A stretch of DNA of 64,000 nucleotides from Nonomuraea helvata (lineage in GTDB: Bacteria > Actinomycetota > Actinomycetes > Streptosporangiales > Streptosporangiaceae), in assembly GCF_039535785.1 (NCBI RefSeq), contig NZ_BAAAXV010000001.1, positions 3,100,001 through 3,164,000 of the forward strand, in the 5' to 3' direction. Under the pieces are notes generated by a model. The model was not told where the DNA came from and made no database searches. It saw only the letters and a list, made by a program, of their open reading frames with translations. A program made the translations under genes and the position numbers. Positions 1-7,732 of the stretch are shown here, in pieces (within the stretch, counting starts at the first letter, position 1; each line of letters starts with the position of its first letter).

Positions 1-78
1 GGCCACCGGATCGGCCACGAGGTGGTCTGGACGGTTCCGTACACCGAGTTCGTTCTGGAGAGTCATGCGGCCCTATGA
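1..78 (+). CDS. C-terminal end of an STM4013-like hydrolase (partial)
   Basis: Frame 1 is open from the window edge and ends at a TGA at 76-78, giving a 25-residue C-terminus that begins GHRIGHEVVWTVPYTEF. It overlaps the next gene by 14 bp, as expected for a translationally coupled operon. In genomes carrying STM4012/STM4011-type radical SAM genes the preceding gene is usually an STM4013/SEN3800-family hydrolase. That identity rests on position, since too little sequence is present to show a domain. Confidence 0.5.
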   Translation, partial: GHRIGHEVVWTVPYTEFVLESHAAL

Positions 79-1360
79 GGGTTACGTCTACGCCTATCCG
101 CACAAGACCGCCTATCGGCCGCTCGATCCGCGACCGCGGCTGAAGGAGGTCTGGGCCGGAGAACGGCCGGGAGCGCTGTACGTGCACATCCCGTTCTGCG
201 AGATGCGCTGCGGCTTCTGCAACCTCTTCACCCGCACCGGCGCCCCGGAGGAGCTGGTCACGGCCTACCTGGACGCCCTGGAGCGGCAGGCACTCCAGGT
301 GCGGGACGCGCTGGAGGAGACCGGGTTCGCCACGGCCGGGTTCGCCACGGCCGGGTTCGCCACGGCCGCGTTCGGTGGCGGGACGCCGACGTACCTCGAC
401 GCACGCGAGCTGACCCGGCTGTTCGACCTGACGGAGCGGACGATGGGGGTGGATCTCGCCCGGATCCCGCTGTCGGTGGAGACCTCCCCCGCCACCGCCA
501 CGCCCGACCGCCTGTCCGTCCTGGCCGAGCGTGGCGCGTCCCGGGTCTCGATCGGCGTGCAGAGCTTCGTCGACGCCGAGGCCCGCTCCGCCGTACGCCC
601 GCAGAAGCGCGCGGAGGTGGACGCGGCACTCGACGCGATCAGGGCCTCGGGGGTGCCGGTGCTCAACATCGACCTGATCTACGGCATTGACGGGCAGACG
701 CCGCAGTCGTGGCTGTACTCGCTGGACACCGCGCTCGGGTGGCGGCCTGAGGAGCTGTACCTGTACCCGCTCTACGTCCGGCCGCTGACGGGCCTCGGCA
801 AACAGGGGCGGGCGTGGGACGACCAGCGGCTCGAGCTGTACTGGGTGGGGCGCGAGCGCCTGCTGGCCGCCGGGTACGAGCAGGTTTCGATGCGGATGTT
901 CCGGCTGCCGGGCACGGGTTCGTCCACGGAGTACTGCTGCCAGACCGACGGGATGGTCGGGCTGGGGTGCGGGGCGCGGTCGTACACGAGCGAGCTGCAC
1001 TACTCGTTCGAGTACGCCGTCGGAGCCCGGCACGTGCGCTCGATCATCGACGACTACGTGCGGCGGGACGAGTTCGACGTGGCCAACGTGGGCTTCCCGC
1101 TGTCGCTCGAGGAGCGCAAGCGGCGGCACCTCATCCAGTCGCTGCTCCAGGGGGAAGGGCTCTCGCGGCGGCTCTACGCGGACCTGTTCGGCACCGACGT
1201 GTTGGCCGACTTCGCCCTGGACGAGTTCGGTGACTGGCTGCTGGCGGACCCGGCGACGATCCGGCTCACGGCGGAGGGGCTGGCCTATTCCGACGCGATC
1301 GGGCCCGCGCTGTTCTCACCGGAGGTCAAACGGCTCATGGAGGAGTACGCGGCATGCTGA
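65..1360 (+). CDS. STM4012-family radical SAM protein
   Basis: This 431-aa protein carries the radical SAM cluster motif CX3CX2C at C45, C49 and C52 (PFCEMRCGFCN), followed by the FGGGTPTY glycine motif near residue 105. It has the HemN/coproporphyrinogen-oxidase-like layout typical of the STM4012 family, whose reaction is unknown. The start at 65 follows a GGAGAG ribosome-binding site inside the preceding gene. The stop overlaps the STM4011 gene by 7 bp, so the two radical SAM enzymes are co-translated. An in-frame triple repeat (GFATA) sits directly before the glycine motif. Family assignment is firm; the substrate is unknown. Confidence 0.85.
   Translation: MRPYEGYVYAYPHKTAYRPLDPRPRLKEVWAGERPGALYVHIPFCEMRCGFCNLFTRTGAPEELVTAYLDALERQALQVRDALEETGFATAGFATAGFATAAFGGGTPTYLDARELTRLFDLTERTMGVDLARIPLSVETSPATATPDRLSVLAERGASRVSIGVQSFVDAEARSAVRPQKRAEVDAALDAIRASGVPVLNIDLIYGIDGQTPQSWLYSLDTALGWRPEELYLYPLYVRPLTGLGKQGRAWDDQRLELYWVGRERLLAAGYEQVSMRMFRLPGTGSSTEYCCQTDGMVGLGCGARSYTSELHYSFEYAVGARHVRSIIDDYVRRDEFDVANVGFPLSLEERKRRHLIQSLLQGEGLSRRLYADLFGTDVLADFALDEFGDWLLADPATIRLTAEGLAYSDAIGPALFSPEVKRLMEEYAAC
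323..367 (+). repeat. Three exact tandem copies of a 15-bp unit inside the STM4012 gene
   Basis: The unit gggttcgccacggcc occurs three times end to end and encodes (GFATA)x3, just before the AFGGGTPTY motif. It is in frame, so it lengthens the loop before the SAM-binding glycine motif without breaking the gene. It looks like replication slippage. Confidence 0.9.
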
Positions 1361-2211
1361 CCATCCTCTATCGCGGGCCCCTGGCGAGCTGCGACTACGA
1401 CTGCGCGTACTGCCCGTTCGCCAAGCGGCGCGACACCCCCGAGCAGCTGCGGGCGGACCGGGAGGCGCTGTCGCGGTTCGCGGGCTGGGTGGGCGAGCAG
1501 CCGTTCGAGGTGTCGATCCTGTTCACGCCGTGGGGTGAGGGCCTGGTCAGGTCGTGGTACCGCCAGGCCCTCGTGGAGCTCTCCTGGCTGCCCAACGTCA
1601 CCAAGGTCGCCATCCAGACGAACCTGAGCTGCCGCACCGACTGGCTCGCCGAAGCGTCGGACCGGGCCGCGCTGTGGGTGACGTACCACCCGACGCAGGT
1701 CGCCTACGACCGCTTCCTCGGCAAGATCCGCTCACTGCCGGTGCGCCACAGCGTCGGCATCGTCGGCGATCCCGCGCACCTGCCGGACGCGCGGCGGCTG
1801 AGGTCGGATCTGCCCGCGGAGACGTACCTATGGGTCAACGCCGAGGAGGGGCGCCTCTACACCGACGATGAGGCGGCCGAATGGTCGGCGATCGACCCGC
1901 TCTTCCACGTCAGCCGCCTCCCGCACCGGAGCGCCGGGGCGCCGTGCCGCACGGGCGACAGCGTGATCTCGGTGAACGGCGACGGCACGGTGCGCCGCTG
2001 CCACTTCGTCCCGGAGGTGCTGGGCAACCTGTACGACGGCTCCTACCGGGCGGCGCTGCGCCCCCGCAGCTGCCCCGCCACGGCCTGCGACTGCCACATC
2101 GGCTATGTCCACCTCGAACCGCTCGGTCTCTACGACGTCTTCGCCGGCGGCATCCTGGAACGCATCCCCGCGGCCTGGCCCTCAGCTCACGTCTCGCGCT
2201 CGGGGCGGTAG
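1354..2211 (+). CDS. STM4011-family radical SAM protein
   Basis: This 285-aa protein begins MLTILYRGPLASCDYDCAYC; C13, C17 and C20 form the CX3CX2C radical SAM motif. A C-terminal cysteine cluster (CRTGD, RRCHF, then CPATACDCH) looks like an auxiliary iron-sulphur region, but I cannot assign a SPASM domain. STM4011 and STM4012 proteins normally occur together with an STM4013-type hydrolase in operons of unknown function, and the spacing here agrees. The last 25 bp overlap the convergent DUF6745 gene. The substrate is unknown. Confidence 0.85.
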   Translation: MLTILYRGPLASCDYDCAYCPFAKRRDTPEQLRADREALSRFAGWVGEQPFEVSILFTPWGEGLVRSWYRQALVELSWLPNVTKVAIQTNLSCRTDWLAEASDRAALWVTYHPTQVAYDRFLGKIRSLPVRHSVGIVGDPAHLPDARRLRSDLPAETYLWVNAEEGRLYTDDEAAEWSAIDPLFHVSRLPHRSAGAPCRTGDSVISVNGDGTVRRCHFVPEVLGNLYDGSYRAALRPRSCPATACDCHIGYVHLEPLGLYDVFAGGILERIPAAWPSAHVSRSGR

Positions 2212-3311
2212 TCCTCTTCGGCGACTCCGAACGTCCACGCGACCCCCTCCCGCGCCCGCCGCACCCACGGCGGCACCCGCAGGAAGTAGGTCCGGCTGGT
2301 GCCGTCGGGCTCGGGCGTGGAGTTGACGACCTCCACCATGGCCAGCGGCTCGTCGTCAGGCAGCTCGACCCGCCACAGGACACCCGTCTCGTCGGAGTGC
2401 ACCGGCTTGGCCCCCGACTCGGCCAGGTAGCGGTCGAGGCCGAAGTGCTCCAGCATGGCCCGGCGCAGCTCCGCGTTCGCCTCTTCGCGGATCCGCTCGA
2501 CGGTGAGGTCGCTCATCGCGGCCCCGAAATCGGCGGGGACGGGCATGCCGTGCCAGGCGTGCAGGGTGAAGCCGTCGGAGTAGGACATGGCCGGGCCGTC
2601 GGCCCGGTGCAGCCGCCCCAGGTCATCGAGGTGCAGCTCGACGGGCCGCTCGGTGATGATCGCCAGCCGCTCGAACGGCCACCACCAGCCCGCGCGCTCG
2701 GCCGTCCGCTTGAGCCCGTCGAGCCCCTCGAACGCCGACAGCCAGGGGGCGTCGTGCTGCCCCAGCACCGCGTCGAGAGTCGCCTGCCGCAGCTCCTCGC
2801 CGCCGAGCTCGGCGATCTCCCGGCGGATGTCGTTGACCAGCCGGTTGACCTGCGGCCAGAGCCGCCCGCCGGTCTCGTCCCACAGCGCCGCCCAGCCGAC
2901 GGGGCCGAGCTCGGCATAGGCCGCCGACCTGGCCCGCTCCCACGGCACCGTGCGGACCGCGTCTCGCACCGACCGCCCGGGATCCCCGAGCGCCTCCCAC
3001 GACCTGAGCGCCGCGCCCACCGACCGGCGCAACGCGGCCGCGCCCTGGTCACGCGACTCCTGCGAGGCAGCCGCGCCCTGGTCATCCGGCTCCGGCGAGG
3101 CTCCGAGGCCCGCCTCCTCCAGTGCCCGCCGCACTGTGTCGCCGCCCGTCAGCCAGGCCGCCGCGACGGCTCCGGCCGCCGGCGAGGGCAGCACGAGGAC
3201 ATTGTCGGGCTCGGCCAGCCCCGTCTCGCGGTACGCCTGCCGGACGGCGGCCTCCGGGTCCTCGCCCGGCCCGGTGGCCATGGCCACCCGCTCCCACGTC
3301 AGGGTCGCCAT
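2187..3311 (-). CDS. DUF6745 domain protein
   Basis: A 374-aa soluble protein with no signal peptide or membrane segment. The C-terminal two thirds contain the tryptophan-rich and HxxDGPA-type features I associate with DUF6745 (RLHRADGPAMSYSDGFTLHAWHG near residues 230-255), a family of unknown function. Its ATG at 3309-3311 overlaps the stop of the small upstream gene (TGATG), so the two are co-translated. This upstream partner plus DUF6745 recurs in actinomycetes. A 33-bp imperfect tandem duplication lies near residues 70-92. I cannot propose a reaction. Confidence 0.75.
   Translation of the reverse strand: MATLTWERVAMATGPGEDPEAAVRQAYRETGLAEPDNVLVLPSPAAGAVAAAWLTGGDTVRRALEEAGLGASPEPDDQGAAASQESRDQGAAALRRSVGAALRSWEALGDPGRSVRDAVRTVPWERARSAAYAELGPVGWAALWDETGGRLWPQVNRLVNDIRREIAELGGEELRQATLDAVLGQHDAPWLSAFEGLDGLKRTAERAGWWWPFERLAIITERPVELHLDDLGRLHRADGPAMSYSDGFTLHAWHGMPVPADFGAAMSDLTVERIREEANAELRRAMLEHFGLDRYLAESGAKPVHSDETGVLWRVELPDDEPLAMVEVVNSTPEPDGTSRTYFLRVPPWVRRAREGVAWTFGVAEEDYRPERET
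3037..3102 (-). repeat. 33-bp imperfect tandem duplication in the DUF6745 gene
   Basis: Two 33-bp units starting gccgcgccctggtca lie side by side and encode two copies of a DQGAAA-containing segment. They are in frame and differ at several positions, so the event is older than the exact repeat at 323-367. Confidence 0.75.
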
Positions 3312-3607
3312 CAGTCAGCCACCACCCGGTGGGAGCCCGGCACGTACTCGCGCTGCCGGATCACGCGGTACCAGCCCTTCGGCAGCGAGATCGCGGCGTG
3401 CTCCTCGTGCACGAGCCGCCCGCCTTCGGGCAGGTGCAGGAAGCCACCGGAGAGCGTGCCGGGGCCGGGGATCGCGTGGCAGTGGCCGGTGGCCTCGCCA
3501 TGGGCCAGGATCAGCCGCCCGCGAGCGTCACGCGGCTCGGGCCGCAGCGTGCGCGGCGCGGACTCCTCCGGCACGGGCATGATCAGGATGTCGCCCTGTC
3601 GGTACAT
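3311..3607 (-). CDS. Small hypothetical protein, DUF6745 partner
   Basis: A 98-aa protein starting MYRQGDILIMPVPEE. The start at 3607 is chosen because a GATGGAGG ribosome-binding site precedes it; the longer upstream frame is arginine/proline-rich and looks non-coding. It contains a conserved-looking GEATGHCHAI segment and ends YRVIRQREYVPGSHRVVAD. The stop overlaps the DUF6745 start by one base. Similar small proteins preceding DUF6745 genes are known to me, but no function is. The HCH segment could bind metal; that is a guess. Confidence 0.75.
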   Translation of the reverse strand: MYRQGDILIMPVPEESAPRTLRPEPRDARGRLILAHGEATGHCHAIPGPGTLSGGFLHLPEGGRLVHEEHAAISLPKGWYRVIRQREYVPGSHRVVAD

Positions 3608-3717
3608 CGACCAACCTCCATCATCGGGGGGATGATCGGAAGCTATCGGCCGCGACCGACAATTCCCGGGGGCCGGTGGTTTCACCGCCGTGGCACGGCA
3701 AGCGCCGTCCGGAAGCG

Positions 3718-4278
3718 TCAGCGGTGGCGGGCTCGGGAGGCGGCGGCGTGGGCGCGGTTGGCGCAGCGGGTCGAGCAGAACTGGCGCCGGCCCGGACGGC
3801 TGCGATCCACGAACGCGTCCTTGCACGGGCCGGCCGCGCAGAGCCGCAGCCGTTCCCAGTCGCCTGAGGCGGCGATGTCCAGCAGCTCGACGACGGATCG
3901 CACGGCGAGCCGTTCGGCCAGGGTGACCCCTTCAGGCGCGGCGAGCCGTTGCCGCGGCATGCCGCCCACCCCTTCCACGACGACCCGTATCGGCAGCTCG
4001 CCGGCCCATCGCGCCAGAGCGCGGGTCCGGTCGGGCGGCTCGCAGGCCAGCACGGCGCGCAACCGTTCCCGCATGGCACGCACCGCCCGCAGGTCGTCAT
4101 CGCCGGGGCCGGCGCCCTCCCCTAGCTCGTCATCACCGGGGCCGGCGCCCTCCCCCAGCTCGTGGCAGAACTGGCGCAAGGCCGCCACGTCCGGCAGGCG
4201 CTCGGGCTCCGCCAGGTACTCGTCCCACGTGTTGGCGAGATCGAGCGCCACGAGCCCCGTCTCGACGAACTGGCGCAT
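3718..4278 (-). CDS. CGNR zinc-finger transcriptional regulator (ABATE type)
   Basis: A 186-aa protein beginning MRQFVETGLVALDLANTWDEYL. The N-terminal stress-response (ABATE) domain is followed by a C-terminal CGNR-type zinc finger near residues 145-186: LCAAGPC then FCSTRCANR, where the usual CGNR is CANR. The start at 4278 begins at the family's usual N-terminus; the longer frame runs into the arginase promoter. It is divergent from the arginase-family gene with 28 bp between starts, so it may regulate that gene and itself. A 33-bp tandem duplication repeats ELGEGAGPGDD. Confidence 0.8.
   Translation of the reverse strand: MRQFVETGLVALDLANTWDEYLAEPERLPDVAALRQFCHELGEGAGPGDDELGEGAGPGDDDLRAVRAMRERLRAVLACEPPDRTRALARWAGELPIRVVVEGVGGMPRQRLAAPEGVTLAERLAVRSVVELLDIAASGDWERLRLCAAGPCKDAFVDRSRPGRRQFCSTRCANRAHAAASRARHR
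4094..4159 (-). repeat. 33-bp tandem duplication in the CGNR regulator gene
   Basis: Two 33-bp units, differing at two positions, encode ELGEGAGPGDD twice between the N-terminal domain and the zinc finger. The array is in frame. Confidence 0.85.
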
Positions 4279-4306
4279 CCGCCACCCCCCTGTTACCGTC
4301 ACGACT

Positions 4307-5188
4307 ATGAACACAATAACCCCTGACAGAGATCTGGTCATCCTCGACGCACCCTCCAATCTCGGCCTGCGCCCACCCGCCCCCGACACCGTCCCCGGCT
4401 GTTACAAAGCACCGTGGGCGCTGCGGAACGCCGGCCTCGTCCAGCGGCTCGGCGCGGCCGACGCGGGCGCGCTCGTCCCGCCCCGTTACGTGGCCACGTG
4501 GACGCCGGGAAGCGGGGTGCGCAACGGGCCCGCCATCGCCGCCTACGCCCGCAGGCTGGCCGACCGGGTGAGCGCGATCAGAGGGGAGGGCGGCTTCCCC
4601 GTCCTGCTCGGCGGCGACTGCTCGATCCTGCTCGGGCCCGCGCTCGCCCTGCGCAGGAGCGGCCGGTACGGGGTGGCGTACCTGGACGCGCACTCCGACT
4701 TCCGGCACCTCGGCAACTCCCCCCATGTCGGGGCGGCGGCCGGGGAGGACCTGGCCCTGGCCACCGGGCGCGGTGACGACTACCTGGCGGACATCGACGG
4801 GCTGCGGCCGTACGTCAGGGACGAGGACGTGATCGTTCTGGGCGTGCGGGACGAGGAGGATCTTGGCGACTTCGCCGACGCCGGCATCGCCTACGTCCCC
4901 GGCAGCGACATCTCCCTCGACGACGCGCGGAAGGTGCTCGTCCGTGACGAGCTCGACGGGTTCTGGATCCACGTGGACGCCGACGTGCTCGACCCGTCCG
5001 TCGTGTCCGCTGTCGACTCCCCCACGCCGGGCGGGCTCGGCGCCGCGCAATTCGCGGAGCTGCTCGGCGGGCTGGTAAGCCTGCCGGGGGCCGCCGGGCT
5101 GGAGGTGACGATCTTCGATCCCGACCTGGACGAGGACGGCAGCCAGGCCGCCCAGCTCGCCGACATCCTCGTGTCGGCGCTGAGCTAA
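4307..5188 (+). CDS. Arginase-family (ureohydrolase-like) protein
   Basis: A 293-aa protein with the arginase fold motifs in order: GGDCSILLG (about residue 101), YLDAHSDFR (about 125) and HVDADVLDPS (about 226), then a SPTPGG segment. The family motif is GGDHS, where His is a manganese ligand; here it is Cys. The other Asp/His ligands are present. Possible substrates include arginine, agmatine, guanidino acids and formimidoylglutamate; nothing nearby decides. The ATG at 4307 sits 28 bp from the divergent CGNR regulator. Its 3' end overlaps the convergent DUF4434 gene by 4 bp. Confidence 0.8.
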   Translation: MNTITPDRDLVILDAPSNLGLRPPAPDTVPGCYKAPWALRNAGLVQRLGAADAGALVPPRYVATWTPGSGVRNGPAIAAYARRLADRVSAIRGEGGFPVLLGGDCSILLGPALALRRSGRYGVAYLDAHSDFRHLGNSPHVGAAAGEDLALATGRGDDYLADIDGLRPYVRDEDVIVLGVRDEEDLGDFADAGIAYVPGSDISLDDARKVLVRDELDGFWIHVDADVLDPSVVSAVDSPTPGGLGAAQFAELLGGLVSLPGAAGLEVTIFDPDLDEDGSQAAQLADILVSALS

Positions 5189-6753
5189 CGGATCACGTAG
5201 CCGGTGGAGCTGGACCGGCCGGCGTCGTTCGTGGCCGTGATCGAGGTCCAGGGGCCCGAGGGGACGTACGGGGCCCACGCCGACTCCAGCCGCCCCTTCC
5301 CGTACCGCTCCTGCTTGACCACCACCCCCTGCGGGTCGAAGCGGAGCGTGCCGCCGCGCAGGTTGTAGCCCTCGACGAGGATGCCGGGCCGCCCGTTCAT
5401 CTCCTTGCGAGAAGCGCCGACGATGATCGGCTGCTGCCACCCGTTCACGATGTCGTCGGCCAGCGAGGGCGTGTCGTAGCGGGCCTGGCAGGTGAAGAAG
5501 GGATCCCAGCCGTAAGAGATGATTTTTCCGGCGAATGTCCCGGCCGCCATCACCTGCTGGTCGATCCGGCTCTTCGTGGTCCGCCCGCGCAACGGCAGCG
5601 GCTCGACCCTCCCGCACTCCCCGTCCACCGGCGTCGGCTCGAACCCCTCGACGTTCACCCACAGCTCCACCCCGGGCGGCACCCGCCGCGCCGCCGCCTC
5701 GATGTAGTCGCGGGTGGCCCCGTAGTACGCCTGCGTGTTGCTCACGTCCCCGACGACCGGCATGAGGCGCGGCGCCACCTTGGCCTCCGCCTCGTTGACC
5801 CCGTAGACGGGCACCTTGCCCGTCCCACGCCCGTCCTGCACGGCGACGGCCATGGGCGCTCCCGCCCGGGTCGCGGCGATGGCCGCGAACCCCGCCGCCA
5901 CCTGCCCGGGCGGGAACCCGCGCCCCCTCCGGGCGTCGATGTACGGGCTGACCAGGATCTTCTTCCTGGGCAAGGCGGCGGCGACGGCCGCGTGCTGGGC
6001 CGCGTACAGCGCGATGATCGGATCCTGGGCCGCCCGCGTCCGCATGGCCAGCTCGAACGACTGGTAGACCCCGCCGAACGCGGAAGACCTCCCGAACCGC
6101 TCCCGGTAGTCGGCGAGCACCCGCGTGGTGAAGGCGGTCAGCGCGGCGGTGTGCGCGGAGTCGGGCTCCCACGGCTTGCCCGCGAGCTGCGGCGCGGCGG
6201 GCAGCCCCGGGAAGACCGTCATCCCGTACGCGGCCGCCTCGGCCATCAGGTTGCCGAGCCCGTCGCCGTCCGTGGAGACGAGCACGAGATCCTGTACGGG
6301 GTCCTGGCAGGACGCGGCCAGCGAGACCCGGTAGAAGATCCGGCCCCGGCTCTCGATCCGCCGGTCCAGCCCCGGGCACCGCAGCAGCCCTTTCCCGAAC
6401 TCCTCGCTGGTCACGTAGGTGTAGACCCGGCGGACGCCGGGGACCTCGGCGCACGGCCGCCCGTCCACGAGGCAGTCGGCGAACTCGGGGTCCTCGCCGG
6501 CGCTGAACCTCGGGCCGAACGTGATCAGCGTGTCGCCGCCGATCGCGTGGATCGCCTCGACCATGCGCCGCGTCACGCATGGATCGGCCCGGGGCATGAC
6601 CCAGTAGCCGGTGACGGCGTACGGGGCGACGACGCGGGTGTCACGCGACTGGCACGCCTGGACCTCGGGACTGTCGGGCACGACCAGGCTCGCCATGAAG
6701 GCGGCCGCCACGACCAGCCACAGGATGATCCGGTGCACCCACGCCCCTTCCAC
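5185..6753 (-). CDS. Secreted DUF4434 (TIM-barrel, glycoside-hydrolase-like) protein
   Basis: A 522-aa protein with an N-terminal hydrophobic signal segment (HRIILWLVVAAAFMASLVV) and no further membrane segment, so it is probably exported. The middle has the pattern of a DUF4434 barrel: YAVTGYWVMPRADPC, then GGDTLITFGPRF, with several cysteines. DUF4434 proteins resemble glycoside hydrolases by fold; activity is undemonstrated. A GTG a few codons downstream is an alternative start. It converges with the arginase gene. Confidence 0.7.
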   Translation of the reverse strand: MEGAWVHRIILWLVVAAAFMASLVVPDSPEVQACQSRDTRVVAPYAVTGYWVMPRADPCVTRRMVEAIHAIGGDTLITFGPRFSAGEDPEFADCLVDGRPCAEVPGVRRVYTYVTSEEFGKGLLRCPGLDRRIESRGRIFYRVSLAASCQDPVQDLVLVSTDGDGLGNLMAEAAAYGMTVFPGLPAAPQLAGKPWEPDSAHTAALTAFTTRVLADYRERFGRSSAFGGVYQSFELAMRTRAAQDPIIALYAAQHAAVAAALPRKKILVSPYIDARRGRGFPPGQVAAGFAAIAATRAGAPMAVAVQDGRGTGKVPVYGVNEAEAKVAPRLMPVVGDVSNTQAYYGATRDYIEAAARRVPPGVELWVNVEGFEPTPVDGECGRVEPLPLRGRTTKSRIDQQVMAAGTFAGKIISYGWDPFFTCQARYDTPSLADDIVNGWQQPIIVGASRKEMNGRPGILVEGYNLRGGTLRFDPQGVVVKQERYGKGRLESAWAPYVPSGPWTSITATNDAGRSSSTGYVIR

Positions 6754-6883
6754 GCCACCACCAGCCTACGCAGGAGTCCGCGGGTCCACGAGACACGCGG
6801 GCCGAGCGCCACCCCCGACGCGAGCCTCCGCGCACCGACCACGGAGAATGGCGGGCAGGGGGTAGACGGGAGGCGTAGACATC

Positions 6884-7666
6884 GTGCGTATCGATCTCAG
6901 CGGCAGGACCGCGCTGGTCACCGGGTCGACTCAGGGCATCGGGGCGGCCATCGCCGAAGGGCTGGCGCTCGCGGGGGCCCACGTCGGGATCAACGGCCGC
7001 AGCGAGAGCTCCGTCGCGATGGCCGTCGAGCAGATAGAGGTCGGCGACCTGATCCCGGCGCCCGGCGACGTGACCACGGAAGAGGGCTGCGCGGCGGTGC
7101 TGCGCGCGCTGCCCCAGGTGGACATCCTCGTCAACAACCTGGGCATCTTCGGCGCCACGCCCGCGCTCGAGATCACCGACGACGAGTGGCGGCGCTACTT
7201 CGAGGTCAACGTGCTGGCCGCGGTCCGGCTCACGCGTGCCTACCTGCCCGGCATGATCGAGCGCGACTGGGGCCGGATCCAGTACATCGCCAGCGACTCC
7301 GCCGTGGCCATCCCCATCGAGATGATCCATTACGGCATGACGAAGACCGCGCTGCTGGCCGTGTCCAGGGGGTTCGCCAAGGAGGCGGCGGGCAGCGGGG
7401 TGACGGTCAACTCTGTGATCGCGGGGCCGACGCACACCGGGGGCGTGGAGAAGTTCGTGTACGACCTCATGGGCAAGGACCTGCCGTGGGAGGAGGCGCA
7501 GCGGGCGTTCATGATCCAGCACCGTTCGCAGTCGCTGTTGCAGCGCCTGATCGAGCCCGAGGAGATCGCGAACATGGTCGTCTACCTCAGCTCGCCCTTC
7601 GCCTCCGCGACCACGGGCGCCGCGGTGCGGGTCGACGGCGGGTATGTGGACTCCATCCTCCCCTGA
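6884..7666 (+). CDS. SDR-family NAD(P)-dependent oxidoreductase
   Basis: A 260-aa classical short-chain dehydrogenase: TGSTQGIG cofactor motif (residues 14-21), NNLG in the core, and a YGMTK catalytic pair with the upstream IASDSA serine. A GTG start follows GGGAGGC. The C-terminal VDGGYVDS segment is typical of FabG-like SDRs. The substrate cannot be inferred. It stands alone between a divergent DUF4434 gene and a co-directional peptidase. Confidence 0.85.
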   Translation: MRIDLSGRTALVTGSTQGIGAAIAEGLALAGAHVGINGRSESSVAMAVEQIEVGDLIPAPGDVTTEEGCAAVLRALPQVDILVNNLGIFGATPALEITDDEWRRYFEVNVLAAVRLTRAYLPGMIERDWGRIQYIASDSAVAIPIEMIHYGMTKTALLAVSRGFAKEAAGSGVTVNSVIAGPTHTGGVEKFVYDLMGKDLPWEEAQRAFMIQHRSQSLLQRLIEPEEIANMVVYLSSPFASATTGAAVRVDGGYVDSILP

Positions 7667-7732
7667 AGGAGAGCCGGCGGCTCCCCCGATCGGGTGATGT
7701 GACCGGACCGGGCCGGAGCGAGCCTGAGGGGC

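Noticed and set aside
4133-6580. Long 815-aa minus-strand frame
   Set aside because: It is an arginine- and glycine-rich shadow of the DUF4434 and arginase genes with no recognisable domain.
7671-7683. Short hairpin after the SDR gene as terminator
   Set aside because: A 5-bp stem with a 3-nt loop is too weak to call.
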